Positions 33,941 to 47,300 of a stretch of 64,000 nucleotides of DNA are shown here, piece after piece (within the stretch, counting starts at the first letter, position 1; the number at the start of each line of letters is the position of its first letter). The notes beneath the pieces are model-generated. The model was not told where the DNA came from. It searched no databases and saw nothing but the letters and a program-made list of their open reading frames with translations. The translations under genes and the position numbers were made by a program. The DNA comes from Umbilicaria muhlenbergii (taxonomy: Eukaryota > Ascomycota > Lecanoromycetes > Umbilicariales > Umbilicariaceae): positions 2,518,527 through 2,582,526 of the forward strand of contig KK106985.1 of assembly GCA_000611775.1 (NCBI GenBank), in the 5' to 3' direction.

Positions 33941-36900
33941 CTTTGAGCATCAACTTATGAGGTATCAGTCATGCAATAAACTGACTCATCAGTCTCATGA
34001 TGTTCAAATCCTCTGACAGAGAAGGATCAGTCACTGAACATCTTTTTAACAAAGTAATTTAAGTTAAGATCTCATTATCAGATAAGTTCCTTAATGAGAG
34101 AAGATTATTAAACTCATTTTTCACTCAGCTTGACATGTACCTGCAGTTCAACAAGTCTCTATTCATGTTAAAATCAGAGAAGGTGTTGTTCACTTTCTCA
34201 TTTTTAAGATTAAATGCTTTGAACTGATTCAAACTTATTTTTTAAGATTACCTTGATAATAAAAGTGAAGATCAGGATGACTTGACTAATAAAATCTTTT
34301 ATAAATTGAGGGAATACAAGAAGCAGATAAGAATAATGTTTAAATTAATTAATGAAGAAAGAACAGTGAAGTGAGAAATTTACAACATTCAGCAGAAAGA
34401 AGCAGCTGCTACATATGCAGTAAACTTTTAAAGACTCACCTCATATACAAATTGAGATGATATTGCTTTAACAGCGCAATATTATAAGGAATTAAAAGAT
34501 GTGATGGAAGATGAAATCTTTAAAGCTGAACACTCTGCCACGCTCTCAGAAATGATTGAATGATCAATCATTATTAACAACTGAGCTTATGAATGAAGCT
34601 TAAAGAAGAGTCACAAGATTCTCATATCATAAAAAGCTGAGAAGAACCATGAGCGTCAGTATAATAATCAACTTTATTATGAACCTCAATCTATGAAAAT
34701 TGATGCAGCTACTCAAGTAAATCAGTTTCAGTGAAAGAAAGACTCAGGGAAGAAAGAGAAGCCTCATAGAAATAATTATTACAATTATAAAAAATTAAGA
34801 CATTTCACCTGAGATTATTGAATCCCTGAAAAGACTGTTCAACCAAAGAAGACATACACTGCCATGTGAGAAGCAGAAGACAAGAACAGTCATAACATTA
34901 TATTTTAAACAGCATGTTACAATGATGACTGTCACACACATCAGAGTGATAAAGATGGCTCTGAATGATTTTCACATCAACTCAAGAGGATAAGAGGATA
35001 TGTCATTATCTTTTATCTAAATCAAGTCATAAACTTGAAGAAACAACAAGTTTGATGAGATCAATTCAGTCAAGAGGGCAATTATGTTAACAGTGATAAA
35101 ACAATACCCTCATCTAGTGAGGAGGAAGATTTCATGAAAGTAATAAACTCTGAAGATTCAAGAGAGCTCATTGAGAAGAATGATGACATTTAAGCAATCA
35201 CTCATAAAGAAGAGTGATTGAAAACTTATAAAAAAGTATTTAAAGTGATGAAAGAATCTCCTGAGAATTACAATAATTACATAAATCTATTGCAGGAATG
35301 AATTCTATGAATAATTAAAAACATGTTCACTCAGAAAGATGAGACTAAAAACATAAATTATCAAGATATACTCAAAGAAACATCATTAAAAAGCTCAAAA
35401 TTCATCACAAAAGAAGGATACATTACTCTTGATGAAGCACACATCTCAAGAAAACTATGAATAAAAGTTTAAGAACTCTGAAGTGAATACTTAAAGTTGA
35501 ACTTAATATGATATTCAGAAAAGAAAGTTGACCTGAAGGATTTCAAGTATGTGAGAGAGAATCTGAGATTCCTCTCATTTAATTTAAAAAACTAGAAGGC
35601 CCTTCAGGTCAGAGGCCTCTGAAGATGCTTAAATCAAAGTCTTTAAAAGAGGTGATTGCTAAAGAAATCACTGTCACAGAAGACATGAGCAATTTCTGTG
35701 TTTAAGTTAAAGTGAAAGGCCACTCAGTCAAGCTATTAATTGACAATGACTACACAAGGAATTTCTTAAATTTATGATTCACTAAATTGAACAGGATAGA
35801 AATTCAAAGGAAGCAGAATTCTTATTTACTTCAAGAGTTTAATGAAACCCTCATGAAACACAATAATGATCATGTAAATAAAGAAACAGTTCTGATACCT
35901 GTTCAGATAAATCAACACTGAGAGAAAATCAGTTTTGACATCATGAAGCAGCCAGGAAGTGACATAGTTCTAAGCATATTTTAACTTTGAACAGTCAATC
36001 TCATGATTGATTGACCTGAGAATGAGATATACTTCATGAAAGGCAGTATTTTTATGAAGTTATATTCAGTCCTGTACTCACCTGAAGGAGTGAAAGTCTT
36101 CACTATAACAGTGAAAGAAACACATGAGGAATTAAAAAATCCTGATGCAAAGATACTGTGAATTAAGCAAGTCAACAATGATTAAAACTTTATTATCAAG
36201 TTATTTATCTTTAAAGAATATAAAGACTTTAAAGAGTTGTTTACAGCAGTTAAGAAACAGGACGCCTTGCTGAAACATTAAGAATAAAATCATGAAATCA
36301 AAATCATAAAAGATTGTAAATTAACAAAACAACTCATATACCTGTTGTCACCTCAGAAGCTAAATACATTGTGAGAATACTTAAAAGAGAATTTATGAAA
36401 AAAATTCATTCAAGAATCTCAGTCTTCAGCTGAATATTCAATATTGTTTGTCTCAAAATCTGATGAATCATTAAGGTTGTGTGTCAACTACAGAGCACTG
36501 AACAACATAATAATAAAAAACAGTTACTCACTGCTGCTCATGTCAAAACTGCAGGACAGATTTCAAGAAACATAATGATTCACAAAGTTCAACATTTCAG
36601 AGGCATTCAATCAGATATGAATAAAAGAAGGTGATGAATAAAAAACAATGATTTAAATGCATTCAGAGCTATATGAATACTTGATGATGTTATTTGAGTT
36701 AATCAACATCCCCGTGACTTTTCAGGCCTTCATCAATAATGTTTTATGATAATATTTAAATCAATTTATGATCATCTACCTCAATGATATATTGGTGTAC
36801 TTGAAAATGAAAGAGCAGCATGTCAAACATGTTCAGAAAGTTTTACAAGCATTGAAGAACACTGACCTGTGAGTTAAACCTGAGAAAAGTCTTTTTCATG

Positions 36901-39629
36901 CCAAGGAAGTTTAATTCCTTGAATTCATCATCACATTAAAAGGTTTACAGATGAACCTGAAAAAAATCAGATTCATAATTAAATGATTAAAACTGATAAA
37001 CATCAAGGAAGTATAATTCTTCTTAAGCTTCACAAACTTCTATAGAAAGTTTATTAAGGAATATTTCAAGATCACAACATCTTTGATGAAGTTGATGAAG
37101 AAAGACTGAAAATTCATTTAATTTATTGAAGCACAGAAATTCTTTGAAGAGCTGAAAAAGCACTTCACATCACAATCAATTCTCATGAGTTTCAACCCTG
37201 AGAAACTTATTACGCTCAAGATGAACGCATCAGATGAAGTTATAAGAGCATGCATTAATCAGTTAAATAATAAAAGATGTTTGTGATCAGTAACTTACTA
37301 CTCATGAAAGCTTCTAAACACTGAACAAAGTTATGAGATACATGACAAGGAGCTATTAACTATTGTTGATGCATTTAAACAATGACATGTATATCTTGAA
37401 GAACTGAAGCATGAGGTTCAGATGTATTCAGATCATAAGAATCTGTTATACTTCATGACAATGAAAGTCCTGAACCAAAGACAAGTTCATTGATCAGAAG
37501 AATTGTCACAGTATAATTTCAAGATTCATTATCAAAAAGGATCAGAGAACATTAAAGTGAATACTCTCAGCAGATAAGCTGACTACCTGCAGAAAAAGTT
37601 AATCATAAATTAAGTCATCCTCTGAGAAGATGAGCAAGAGAGCATAACATACAACAGAGAAATCAACTTTATGATAAAAGTTGAGAATAACACCTTCAAA
37701 AGTTGAGTTCAAAAAGTGTTGAAGAATGACAAGTTAATGCAGCAAGTTCTTTAGAATATTAATGATCATGAAAGCTTTGAAAAGTGAGAAGGTCTTTTAC
37801 TTTTTTAAAACTTAATTTATGTACCAGTCAGCTTATGAGAGACGCTGATAAAAGAATGTCATTTCAGCAAAATGAATGAGCATCAAGAAGTCAAAAAAAA
37901 TAATAAAATAACTCACATGAATATACTACTTCTCACAGTTGAGGAAGAAGGTTGAATAAATCATTTAAAAGTGTGATACCTGCTGAAAAAATAAAGCAGA
38001 ACATCATAAATCATATGAGTTATTAAAATCATCATCAACATCATCATAATCATGATCAAGCATTGCATTAGACTTCATGATAAAATTATCAAAGTCAAAG
38101 GAACCCTTGATGAAAGTATTATATAATGCAATACTTGTTATAACAGACTGACTCACAAAGTACAGATATTTCTTGTCATATAAAAAATCATCATTAGCAG
38201 AAGAACTAACATACATGTTTTTAAAAATTATAGCAGTCAATCATGAGCTATCAGAAGAAATAATCTCAGATAAAAATAAACTCTTCACTTTCAAGTTTTA
38301 AAAATCATTAGTGAATCAGTTAGGAATTCATCATAAACTGTTCACTGCATATCATTCTCAGACAGACAGACAGATCAAACACTTAAATTAAACATTAAAA
38401 CAATACTTGTGCTGTTATGTCAATTATCAACAAATCAACTGAGTAGAGTTCTTACTGATAGCTCAGTTAACCTACAACACAGCAACAATGAAATCAACAG
38501 GAGTATTATCATTTTACATTAATTACAAGTTCAATTCACTTATGAACAAAGTAAGAGGGCTGATAATGATAACATAAAGAGTGAAAGTACAAGTGAATCA
38601 CTTAAAGGACCTTCATCAAGAACTTTAATGAAACATAAAATTCACCTCTGAAAGGTCAGTGATGTATCATAACAAGAAAAGAGATAAGAGACTTACTTTT
38701 AAAGAAAAAGATAAAGTATATCTCCTGTATCACAACATCAAGATAAAACAATCAAGCAACAAATTAAATCACAAGAAGCTGAGACCTTTTCACATTTTAA
38801 AGAAGAAAGAAAGTGTTAATTATGAACTTAAACTTTCATCAGCTATGTAAATACATTCAGTATTTTATATGTCTTTACTTGAATCAGCTGACTTGAAAAC
38901 ACTGTTACAAGATAATTCACCTGAGATTAACCCTGAAAGTCAAGATGCTGAGTTCAAAGTAGAGGAAATTTTAAATCAGCAAGAGATAAATGATAAGTCT
39001 TACTATCTGATCAAATGAAAAAGTTATAACACGGCAGGGAATACATGAGAATCAATGAAGAATCTTACTCATTATTCAGTGAAGTTACATCAGTTTTATC
39101 AGAGGAACCTGCTGTCAGTCAGTCATCAAAAATAATGAAGAGTTCAAAGAAGTTAAAAAGAGAATCAGTAATTTAACTTTAAGTCAACTTCTTCTGCTTC
39201 AGTTCTTCAATGTTTTAAAGCTCAGTATGAATTAAATTCATCTGTCACTTCTCAAGGAGAGTGATTTGTTTGTGAAGTTTTTTTTCTTCATCTTCAACTC
39301 TCACTTCCTGGCAGAAATGTTTGTCTTTTTCTTTCATAAATATAAGAGTTCCTCTCTGACATGATTCAGCTCAGCTGAAGAAATCACAAGGTCATAAGCA
39401 ACACTTGATTAAACATAAAAACTGCAACAGTCAGATTTTAAAAACATAAAACACTCACAGTCACTGAAGACACAGCAGTGACAAGATCACATGATGAAAT
39501 TATTGTAATTAATGATACAGTCAATCAGGTGAAAGTGATGAATTAAGAATTAAATAATCTTTCTGTCATCAGAGTAAGGCATGAGGAGCTTTTGATTTTC
39601 AAGAATGAAAACCTTGTGAGAGGAGCTAG

Positions 39630-39974
39630 TGTTATGACTTAATCAGAACAGTACTTAAAAGTACATGCTTACAGTGAACAGCTGATACTGATTGAAGTGA
39701 TTAAAGTGAATGAGAGCTTAAACACTTCAATCACCTCAATCAAGATGATTGAGCTGTTCAGAGTGATTGAGGGTTCAATTATTATGATCACCTCAATCAC
39801 ATGAGTCTCCTAGAGTTTATATAAACACAGATAGATTCATAGTTAAGAGCTCATGCTCAACTTATGTATCAAAGACAATCTACTAGTTCTATCTTTTAAG
39901 TACTATTTGATCATGATTTGAACAGTTCAATGAATGATAATATTACTTCAATCATTATGACTTCACCTGTTACA
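39630..39974 (+). repeat. 3' LTR of chromovirus B
   Basis: The repeat begins TGTTATGACTTAATCAG and ends CACCTGTTACA. The target duplication follows immediately, then 20 bp of tandem array T before palindromic element D copy 2. Confidence 0.9.
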
Positions 39975-39999
39975 TGCTGATGTTTTAGTTGTATCATCA

Positions 40000-41124
40000 C
40001 ATCCGCAACTTGGCAGCCCGCTCAAAAATAAGGTTTTAGTTAATAGTACTTTATGCGCTCAGAGCACTCTCTGAGCAGTAAATGAGCTTATACAAATCTT
40101 ACACTTTAAATAACTATTATACCTTCATGAATAATAAAAAACTTTTTATTGAAAAGTTTTAGATCTCTTTATTCTGTACACTTTACAAACTAAAGATTTC
40201 TTCATAAGTTTTAATTTGCAATAGTTATGAATTAAAAAACTTTTAACTAATTATAAATATATTAGCATATTGAATAACTATTGCGCTTTTATACTGATGA
40301 TATAACTTTCAGTTTATAAGTTGTAGAGAAGAAACTATTAAACAGTTTTATAACTTAAAGTTTTCTTATAACTGTTGTTGTTAAAAAGTTACAATGATTT
40401 CAAACTTTCAGTGATGAAAATCACAACATTAAGAAACTGACTTTTAATGACTTTTTGAATAACTCAACAACAACAACACATAAAAAGAAACTTTGTATAA
40501 GAAAACTCTTAAACAGCTTATTCTCTACAACTTATAAACTGAAAGTTATATCATAAGTATAAAAACGCAATAGTTATTCAAAGTATGTGACTTTTTTTAA
40601 AAGATTTTTCACTATTGAAAACTTGAATTAAATATAACTTAACAACAACAGCAGTTATGAAGAAACTTTTAATTTAACATTAATAAAGAATACTATTTTT
40701 TATAATTTATGCATTGAAAGTTTCATCATATCTGTTGAGGTGCAAAAGTTATTAAAGTGTGTAAATTTTTAAGTGATGAAAATCTTGAAGTTCTTTAAAC
40801 TGAATATTCAGAACTCAACACTTATACAGTGCTTTCAGACTCAACAAATCATGATTTTTATTTGCAGAAAAGTGAATTTTAGCAAAAGTTTACTTATTAT
40901 AAGTTTTACTGTTATTATAACACTGTGTGTGTACTTGTTTAAACAATTGTTTTAATAACTGTTTTTTTATCACAAAATTTTGATGTTCCGCTCAAGATTT
41001 AAGGTTGAGCTCAAAGCGCTCAAAGGGTGCTAAGAGCGGCTGTTAGCTGAGACATGAGATCAGAAGCTCAGAGCGCTCAAAGTGCTAAAAACTAACTCAG
41101 AGCTAACTTGCTAAATTGCTGATG
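40000..41124 (+). mobile_element. Palindromic TIR element D, copy 2
   Basis: The element is 1,125 bp, from CATCCGCAACTTGGCAGCCC to the terminal TGCTAAATTGCTGATG. The outer 16 bp of the two ends form an inverted repeat, CATCMGCAAYTTRGCA. The empty site is known from neighbouring tandem units: TATCATCAGCTTCAG is split with a 2 bp CA duplicated on each side. Sub-terminal blocks hold small palindromes such as GCTCAGAG-CACT-CTCTGAGC. No coding capacity. It is near identical to copies 1 and 3 while surrounding repeats have drifted. Confidence 0.85.
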
Positions 41125-42928
41125 CAGCTTCAGTATTCATCATACTGATATGTTTGTTGTACTGATATGTTTATTATATTAATATATTCATCACGGCTTG
41201 CTTCTCAAGCATGTAGGTCATGAACTGCTGATGTTTCAATTGTATCATCAGCTTCAGTATTCATCATACTGATATGTTTATCATACTGATATGTTCATTG
41301 TATTAATATGTTCATCATGACTTGCTTCTTAAGCATGTAAGTCATGAACTGCTGATGTTTCAATTATATCATCAGCTTCAGTATTCATCATATTAATATA
41401 TTCATCATGACTTGCTTCTTAAGCATGTAAGCACTGACTGCTGATGTTTCAATTGTATCATCAGCTTCAGTATTTATTATATTAATATATTCATCACGGC
41501 TTGCTTCTTGAGCATGTAGGCACTGACTGCTGGTGTTTTAATCATATTATCAGCTTCAGTATTCATCATATTGATATATTCATCATGACTTGCTTTTAAA
41601 GCATGTAGATTTTATATTGCTGATGTTCTGATGAGATCACTGCATCATATTCATGTTTATCATCTCAGACTCAGTCAAGTTGTTTTTATCATTAAAAGGG
41701 GTAGTTAATCTCTGTCATACTCATCATATCAAATCATCTTTCAACTGTTCAGTATGACTTGTGTGTTCAAGTTGTTTGATAAACATTCTTATATAAGCTG
41801 TTATCTCCTTACCTAGAGGTGAGTGAGTAAACATGAGTTGAAGTGCTTCAACAGTGTCAGCAGAAGAGTGCTATGCTTAATTTAAAGATTAATAAAAACA
41901 CAGCTTGCATTATTGTTCATAATTACAGTTTCTGCTGTGTTATTCTTAATTGAGTGTTACTCAGGTTCTGCACTCAAGCTTTTTTATTCAATCACAGCTT
42001 GCTTCTTAAGCATATAAATCACAGACTGCTGATGTTTCAGCTGTATCATCAACTTCAGTATGCATCATACTGAATAAGTGATGCACTGCTGATGTTTCAG
42101 TGTCATTGATAATTTCATTTTCATTACAGCTTGCTTTTTCTTGAGTTGATAAATTTCACATTACTGATGTTCTGATGAGATCATCATCTTCAGTATTCAT
42201 CATATCAGTAGATTCTTCACTGCTGATGTTTTAATGATACTGTTGATTTCATTTTCATTACAACTTGCTTCATGAGCAGGTAAGTTTCTCACTGTTGATG
42301 TTTTAATGAGATCATTATCTTCAGTATTTGTTGTATCAGTAGATTCATTATGACAGGTATGACATTCTTTTGTTATAACTTTTGTTGTACTGAGTGTCTT
42401 GATTGCAGTTCATTACAGTTTACTTCTTCTTGAGCAGATAAATTCTGCATCACTGATGTTTTAATGAGACTGTCATTTTTAGGAATCATCATACTGAGTA
42501 GATGATGCACTGCTGATGTTTCAATGATATCTGTCATACTGAATAGATGATGCACTGCTGATATTTCAATGATACTGATGACTTCATTTTCATTACAGCT
42601 TGCTTCTTTTTAAATTGATAAATTCTACATCACTGATGTTCTGATGAGACTGCCGTCTTCAGTATTCATCATATCAGTAGTATTCATTGTGATAGGTACA
42701 ACATTCTTTTGTTGTAACTTCTGTTATATTAAATAAATTCCTCACTGCTGATGTTTCAGTGATATTATTGATTTCATTTTCATTACAGCTTGCATCATGA
42801 GTAAGTAAATTCCTCACTGCTGATGTTCTGATAAAATCATCATCTTTAATATTCCTCATACTGATAGATTCCTCACTGCTGATGTTTCAGTGATATTGTT
42901 GATTTCATTTTCATTACAGCTTGCTTCA
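41125..42928 (-). repeat. Tandem array T, segment 2
   Basis: Continuation of the array with units of about 124 and 89-91 bp (starts at 41224, 41348, 41437, 41526, 41617), then more diverged units with CACTGCTGATGTTTCAGTG and TTCATTTTCATTACAGCTTG words. On the minus strand parts at 42373-42555 and 42674-42859 read open with a recurring TSAV-(R/H)-x-L motif, so the array may once have coded for a repetitive protein. Copia element E interrupts it at 42929. Confidence 0.8.
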
Positions 42929-43152
42929 TGTCAAATTAAAAGACATTTTAAAGGCTCAGAAGTGTTGTGAACTTGATTGATTAAAATCTAAAGTGATTAA
43001 CACATTCAGAGTTTTTCATCAGATAAATGCTTCATAGATAGAATAAAATAAACAAGCAAGAACAAGAACAACATGAGCATTTAAACTTATCAATAGTTTA
43101 CATTTTTCAATGTATGCTTTTAGATTGATCCTTTAACTTTTTTAATTCAACA
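42929..43152 (+). repeat. 5' LTR of copia E
   Basis: The repeat begins TGTCAAATTAAAAGACATTT and ends TTAATTCAACA. It shares AAAGTGATTAACRCATTCAG and GAACAAGAA words with the right LTR and has the same length. Confidence 0.9.
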
Positions 43153-44176
43153 GTTATGAGCTTGAAATCATAACCTCTATCACTTATTTAGAGACAACAC
43201 ATTTTTCAGTGAACTCATTGACTTGAGTATTAATACATTTTTCAGTGAACTCACTGACTTGAGTATCAACACATTTTTCAGTGAACTCACTGACTTGAGT
43301 ATTAATTTATTCAGAATACCACTGAATTCATTTAAAACATCACTGAATTTATTCAGAACATTACTGAATTTACTTAGAACATCACTGAACTCATTTAAAA
43401 CATCATTAAACTCATTTTAAACATCATGAAAATCAACACAGCTAATCATGAAAGGCAGCAAGAAACTTGTTCTGACAAAGTTAATTGATTAAGCATCATG
43501 AATTTCAGTTGTCTATATCAAAGCAGAGCAACTAGAGATCTGAGAGAAAGTGAACTCAACACTGAACATAAAGCTGAAAACACTCACAAAATCAACAAAG
43601 CTGAACCTTCAGAGGATTCAAGAACTGTCAAAGAAGGAGTAAAAAATCACTTTTAAAAACTTTAAAATTAAAAAGAACATATACAAGTTCAAACTTAATG
43701 ATTATGAGAAGGAAAGAAAAACATTCACAGACTTTATCATGTTCATATAAAACACAATTGCAGCAAGCAATATTGTGTACTTACAAGAGATAAAATCACA
43801 TTCATGAAATATTCTTCAAGCCTTCAAGCAGCGTCTGTCCCTCAGTGACAAAACTCAAGTTTATGAACTTAAGAGAAAGTTTCTGAAAATGTGAAAAAAA
43901 TCTTCCTTCAATCAGAACATCAATAAATGACTGAATGATTATGTTCTCATCATTTCACAAGTCAAAACCCTCAAGCTCATGAAAGTCTTCAATTCACAAG
44001 AGACAATTCTAGACTTTTTAATCATTATAATTAAAAGAGACAAGAGCTTTTCTGACATTTAAATGAAGAAGCTGAAGGACAGACTTCTCATTAACATCTA
44101 TTAAGTCATCATCAAGTTCAAGTAATGACAACAGTATAAGACTGTATTCTCTTCCTCAAGCAGCAAGAATGAAGAC

Positions 44177-44383
44177 TGTTACAATTAATTATTTCACTTC
44201 ATAAGCAGGCCTAAAACTGTTGCAAGAGGTGAATTATTTGAACTTAAAAAAGTACAAAGAAGGAAGCAGTCTTGTGAGTGTGATCATAACATAAATGTTA
44301 AAGTGTCAAGACACACTAATTTCAATTTAATTTAACATCAGGTAATTCAATATTCATCAGTGTCAATTGATCATGTCATAACA
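44177..44383 (-). repeat. LTR of chromovirus F (3' LTR)
   Basis: TGTTACAATTAATTATTTCA to TGATCATGTCATAACA. It pairs with 50219-50425 along its entire length, with mostly C/T or G/A differences. Confidence 0.9.
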
Positions 44384-47300
44384 TCATTTCTCTTCAGACA
44401 GAAGGCTTGTTTTTAAGTTTTATAAATTTATGTTTTCCTCTGCAACCTTGTTTTCTTTTCTTTGTTTATTGTTACATTATTCTCCTTCACAGGGTTGAGC
44501 TCCTTTCCGGTTTTGTAAACTTTCAACTAAATATTCAGTCTCATTGAGGGCCTCATCTTCTCTGAGTAAGTATCATGATACTGTTTAAGCTTGTGTGATG
44601 ATTCAATGAAGTCATTAGTGTCATATCATTCAGAGTTGAGGTCATAACCCTCTCAATTGACCTGATATTGTAGTACCTCATTATGAACTCAGCTTGTTAA
44701 AACCTTGTTGACAGTATACTTTAATTCTTCATTAACTTTCATTAATGACTTCAGGTCCTGAATTTGATCTGATAAAAAGTTATCATCAGCTTTTCTTAAG
44801 TGATCTGCATGAAAAACATTGTTCATCTTCATGTGCTTGAGTAAGTTTAAGACATAAGAGTGACCTTTCATAAATAAAATTCAATATGAGCCCGCAGTCT
44901 GATGATTTAGCTTTAAGCTTGATCACTCAGTGATTCACCCTTTGCATGTGATGTAGACTCAATCATTGACTTTAAAGTTAAACTCTCTTTGATGCTTGTT
45001 GACTTGAACTGTCATTTTATTTTAAGCCTGTTTCAGGTTTTCCTTTGCTCATTTAACTGCATCATGAGCTCTGATAATGAAGGTTTGAGCTTCTTCTCTT
45101 GTCAGTTGCTCCCTTACAGTGTTAAAAGACTGTGTACAGTCTTTTCAGTGAAAGTGTAAACATGAGGTCTGTTTTAATTTCAACTCATAAGGTGACATGC
45201 CTGTAGATTTGTGAGTGAGAACCACTTGAGTGAAATTCATTACTGACAAAAGGTCTGACCAGTTATCCTGAAAGTGATTCACAAATGAGCATAAGTGCTG
45301 ATCAATGTACTGATTTATTACCTCAGTGTTGTCATTCATCTGTGAGTGATAAGTGATCAACAGCTTTTGCTTGACTCCTGTTAACTTGCAAAGCTCATCA
45401 GTGAACATTGATACAAATTGAGGATCATGATCTGAGGTAGCAGTCTCAAGTGACTCATAAATTCTTTAAATATATTAATAATACAGTTCAGCAGCTTAAG
45501 CTGCTGTAACAGTCTTCTGACATGACAGGGAGAAAGCTCTTTTTTTAAAGCAATCAACAATGATGAAGATGTTATCAAAGCCTTTTTTATTCAACAGAAA
45601 TGACTTAAAGTTGAAGAAAACATACTGTCAGCATTAATCTTTAATTAACAATGAGTGCAGCAGACCTGGTGTTTTGTTTTTAAGAATGTGCATTCAGTGA
45701 CATGTTCAGCAGTTTAAAATAAAAACTGAACAGTCATTTGACAGACCTGATCAATAGTACTGAATTGATAATAGCTTTGCTGTCTTGATCTTGCCTGAGT
45801 GCATCATCACTGGCGTTGAGTGAGATTCATTAATCAAATGAGTCTGCAAAGCATTCACATTCAGCATCATGAGCTTTTTAAATCATGTAAGAAGGTCATC
45901 TTGAAGCTTTCAACCTCATTTCTCTTTCTTTGCTATCTGATGATATTGATTCAATGATTCATGAGAGTGATTGACCTGCAGAATCTGATTTATCAACTGA
46001 TAAGAATTTTTCACCTGTTTAATCTCATTTAAAGAATCACTTTCAACATCTGCTGAACCCTCACTTATTGTGGTTATTACGCAACTAGGATTCAAAAACA
46101 GTTGCATTTATGCAGTGATGTTTTTTTCTTTCTGAGTAATCAGCTCATCATGTTTTCTTGTCAAGACATCAATGATGATGTTGATTGTTTCTGAGTGATA
46201 AGTAATCTTGAAGTTGTAGTCTGTCACAATATCAGCTCATTTAACTTGCCGTGAGTTGAGTAAATGCTTGATGATGAAGTATTTCAGCACTCAGTGATCT
46301 GTAATTGTGACAAATGAGACTGCTTGTAAGCTTAATAACATGTCACATCATTCTTGAAGGGCTTTAACAACTGTTAGCATCTCTTTGTCATGAATCTCAT
46401 ATTGCATTTCCTCAGGTGACATTGTCTTTGAGAAGTAAATTACAGGTTTTCACTTGTCATCTTTCTGCTGCTGAGTGTCAGTGAGCACTTTTGTAACAAC
46501 TTCATCACTGACGTCTGTCTTCATTCAAGTCTTTAAATAAGATGAATAATGAGCTTGAACAGCATCTGACAGCACAAGCTTTTTTGCCTTCTTAAAAGCT
46601 TGAATTTTCAGCTCTTTTAAGAGGTGTCAGGCTCCTTTTGTGATCAGCTTTGTCAACAGATGTATGACTTGACCTCATTTTTTCAATAAGCAACAATAGA
46701 AGTTGCAGAATCTCAGAAAGAACTGAATTTCCTTAACTGATTTTAATAACAATTAATTCTTGATGATGAAAACTTTATCTGAGTTCATTGTAATACCTTT
46801 GATGCTGATGATGAAGCTCAGAAACTTTGTAGTTTAAATGTTGAACTTATTCTTCTTTATGTTCACTTGTAGACTTGCTTTCTTAAGATGTTGAAGCACC
46901 TTTTTAACTTGCACATCATGTTTCAACAAATCCTCTGAGTAGATCAAAATGTCATTCACATAAATTGTGCAGAAATCATTCAAGTAATTGAATAAGACAT
47001 TGTTGATATACCTCTGAAAGAAGGCGGGTTCATTGCAAAGACTGAAAGATAAAATCTTGTATTTGTAGAATTCATACCTCATCTGAAAGATAATTAAATC
47101 CTCAACAGATTTCTTCATCTGTATTTGATAAAATGCCTGCTTAACATCTAACTTGATAAAAACCTTTACTTTAATCAGTCAGGTCAGTGTCTCCTCAATT
47201 AAAAATAAAAAGTATTTATTCTTTTTTGTGATAATGTTGAGTTTTCAATAATCAACATAGAAACATCACCCCCCCTCTGACTTCTTCACAAACAGGACTG

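Larger units (their letters stand above)
33596..39974 (+). mobile_element. Chromovirus B (Ty3/gypsy), full length but broken
   Basis: The element is 6,379 bp with 345 bp LTRs and a perfect 5 bp target duplication, TGCTG (33591-33595 and 39975-39979). Plus-strand parts in order: gag region (about 34000-34950), protease region (about 35700-35960), RT (about 36330-36960), RNase H (about 37190-37570), integrase (about 37850-38560) and a C-terminal chromodomain (about 38960-39110). That order identifies the chromovirus branch of Ty3/gypsy. A purine-rich tract precedes the right LTR. Both LTRs differ by roughly a tenth, mainly by C/T and G/A changes, so mutation-driven decay rather than age may explain much of it. 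Many breaks; no long frame survives. Confidence 0.88.

Noticed and set aside
40773-40955. 60-codon frame inside element D copy 2
   Set aside because: Equivalent frames are not maintained as a gene in the other D copies, and the element looks non-coding.
33285-42928. CRISPR-like array
   Set aside because: Unit lengths vary, spacers are not unique, and this is a eukaryotic genome; it is a degenerate tandem repeat inside an LTR element.
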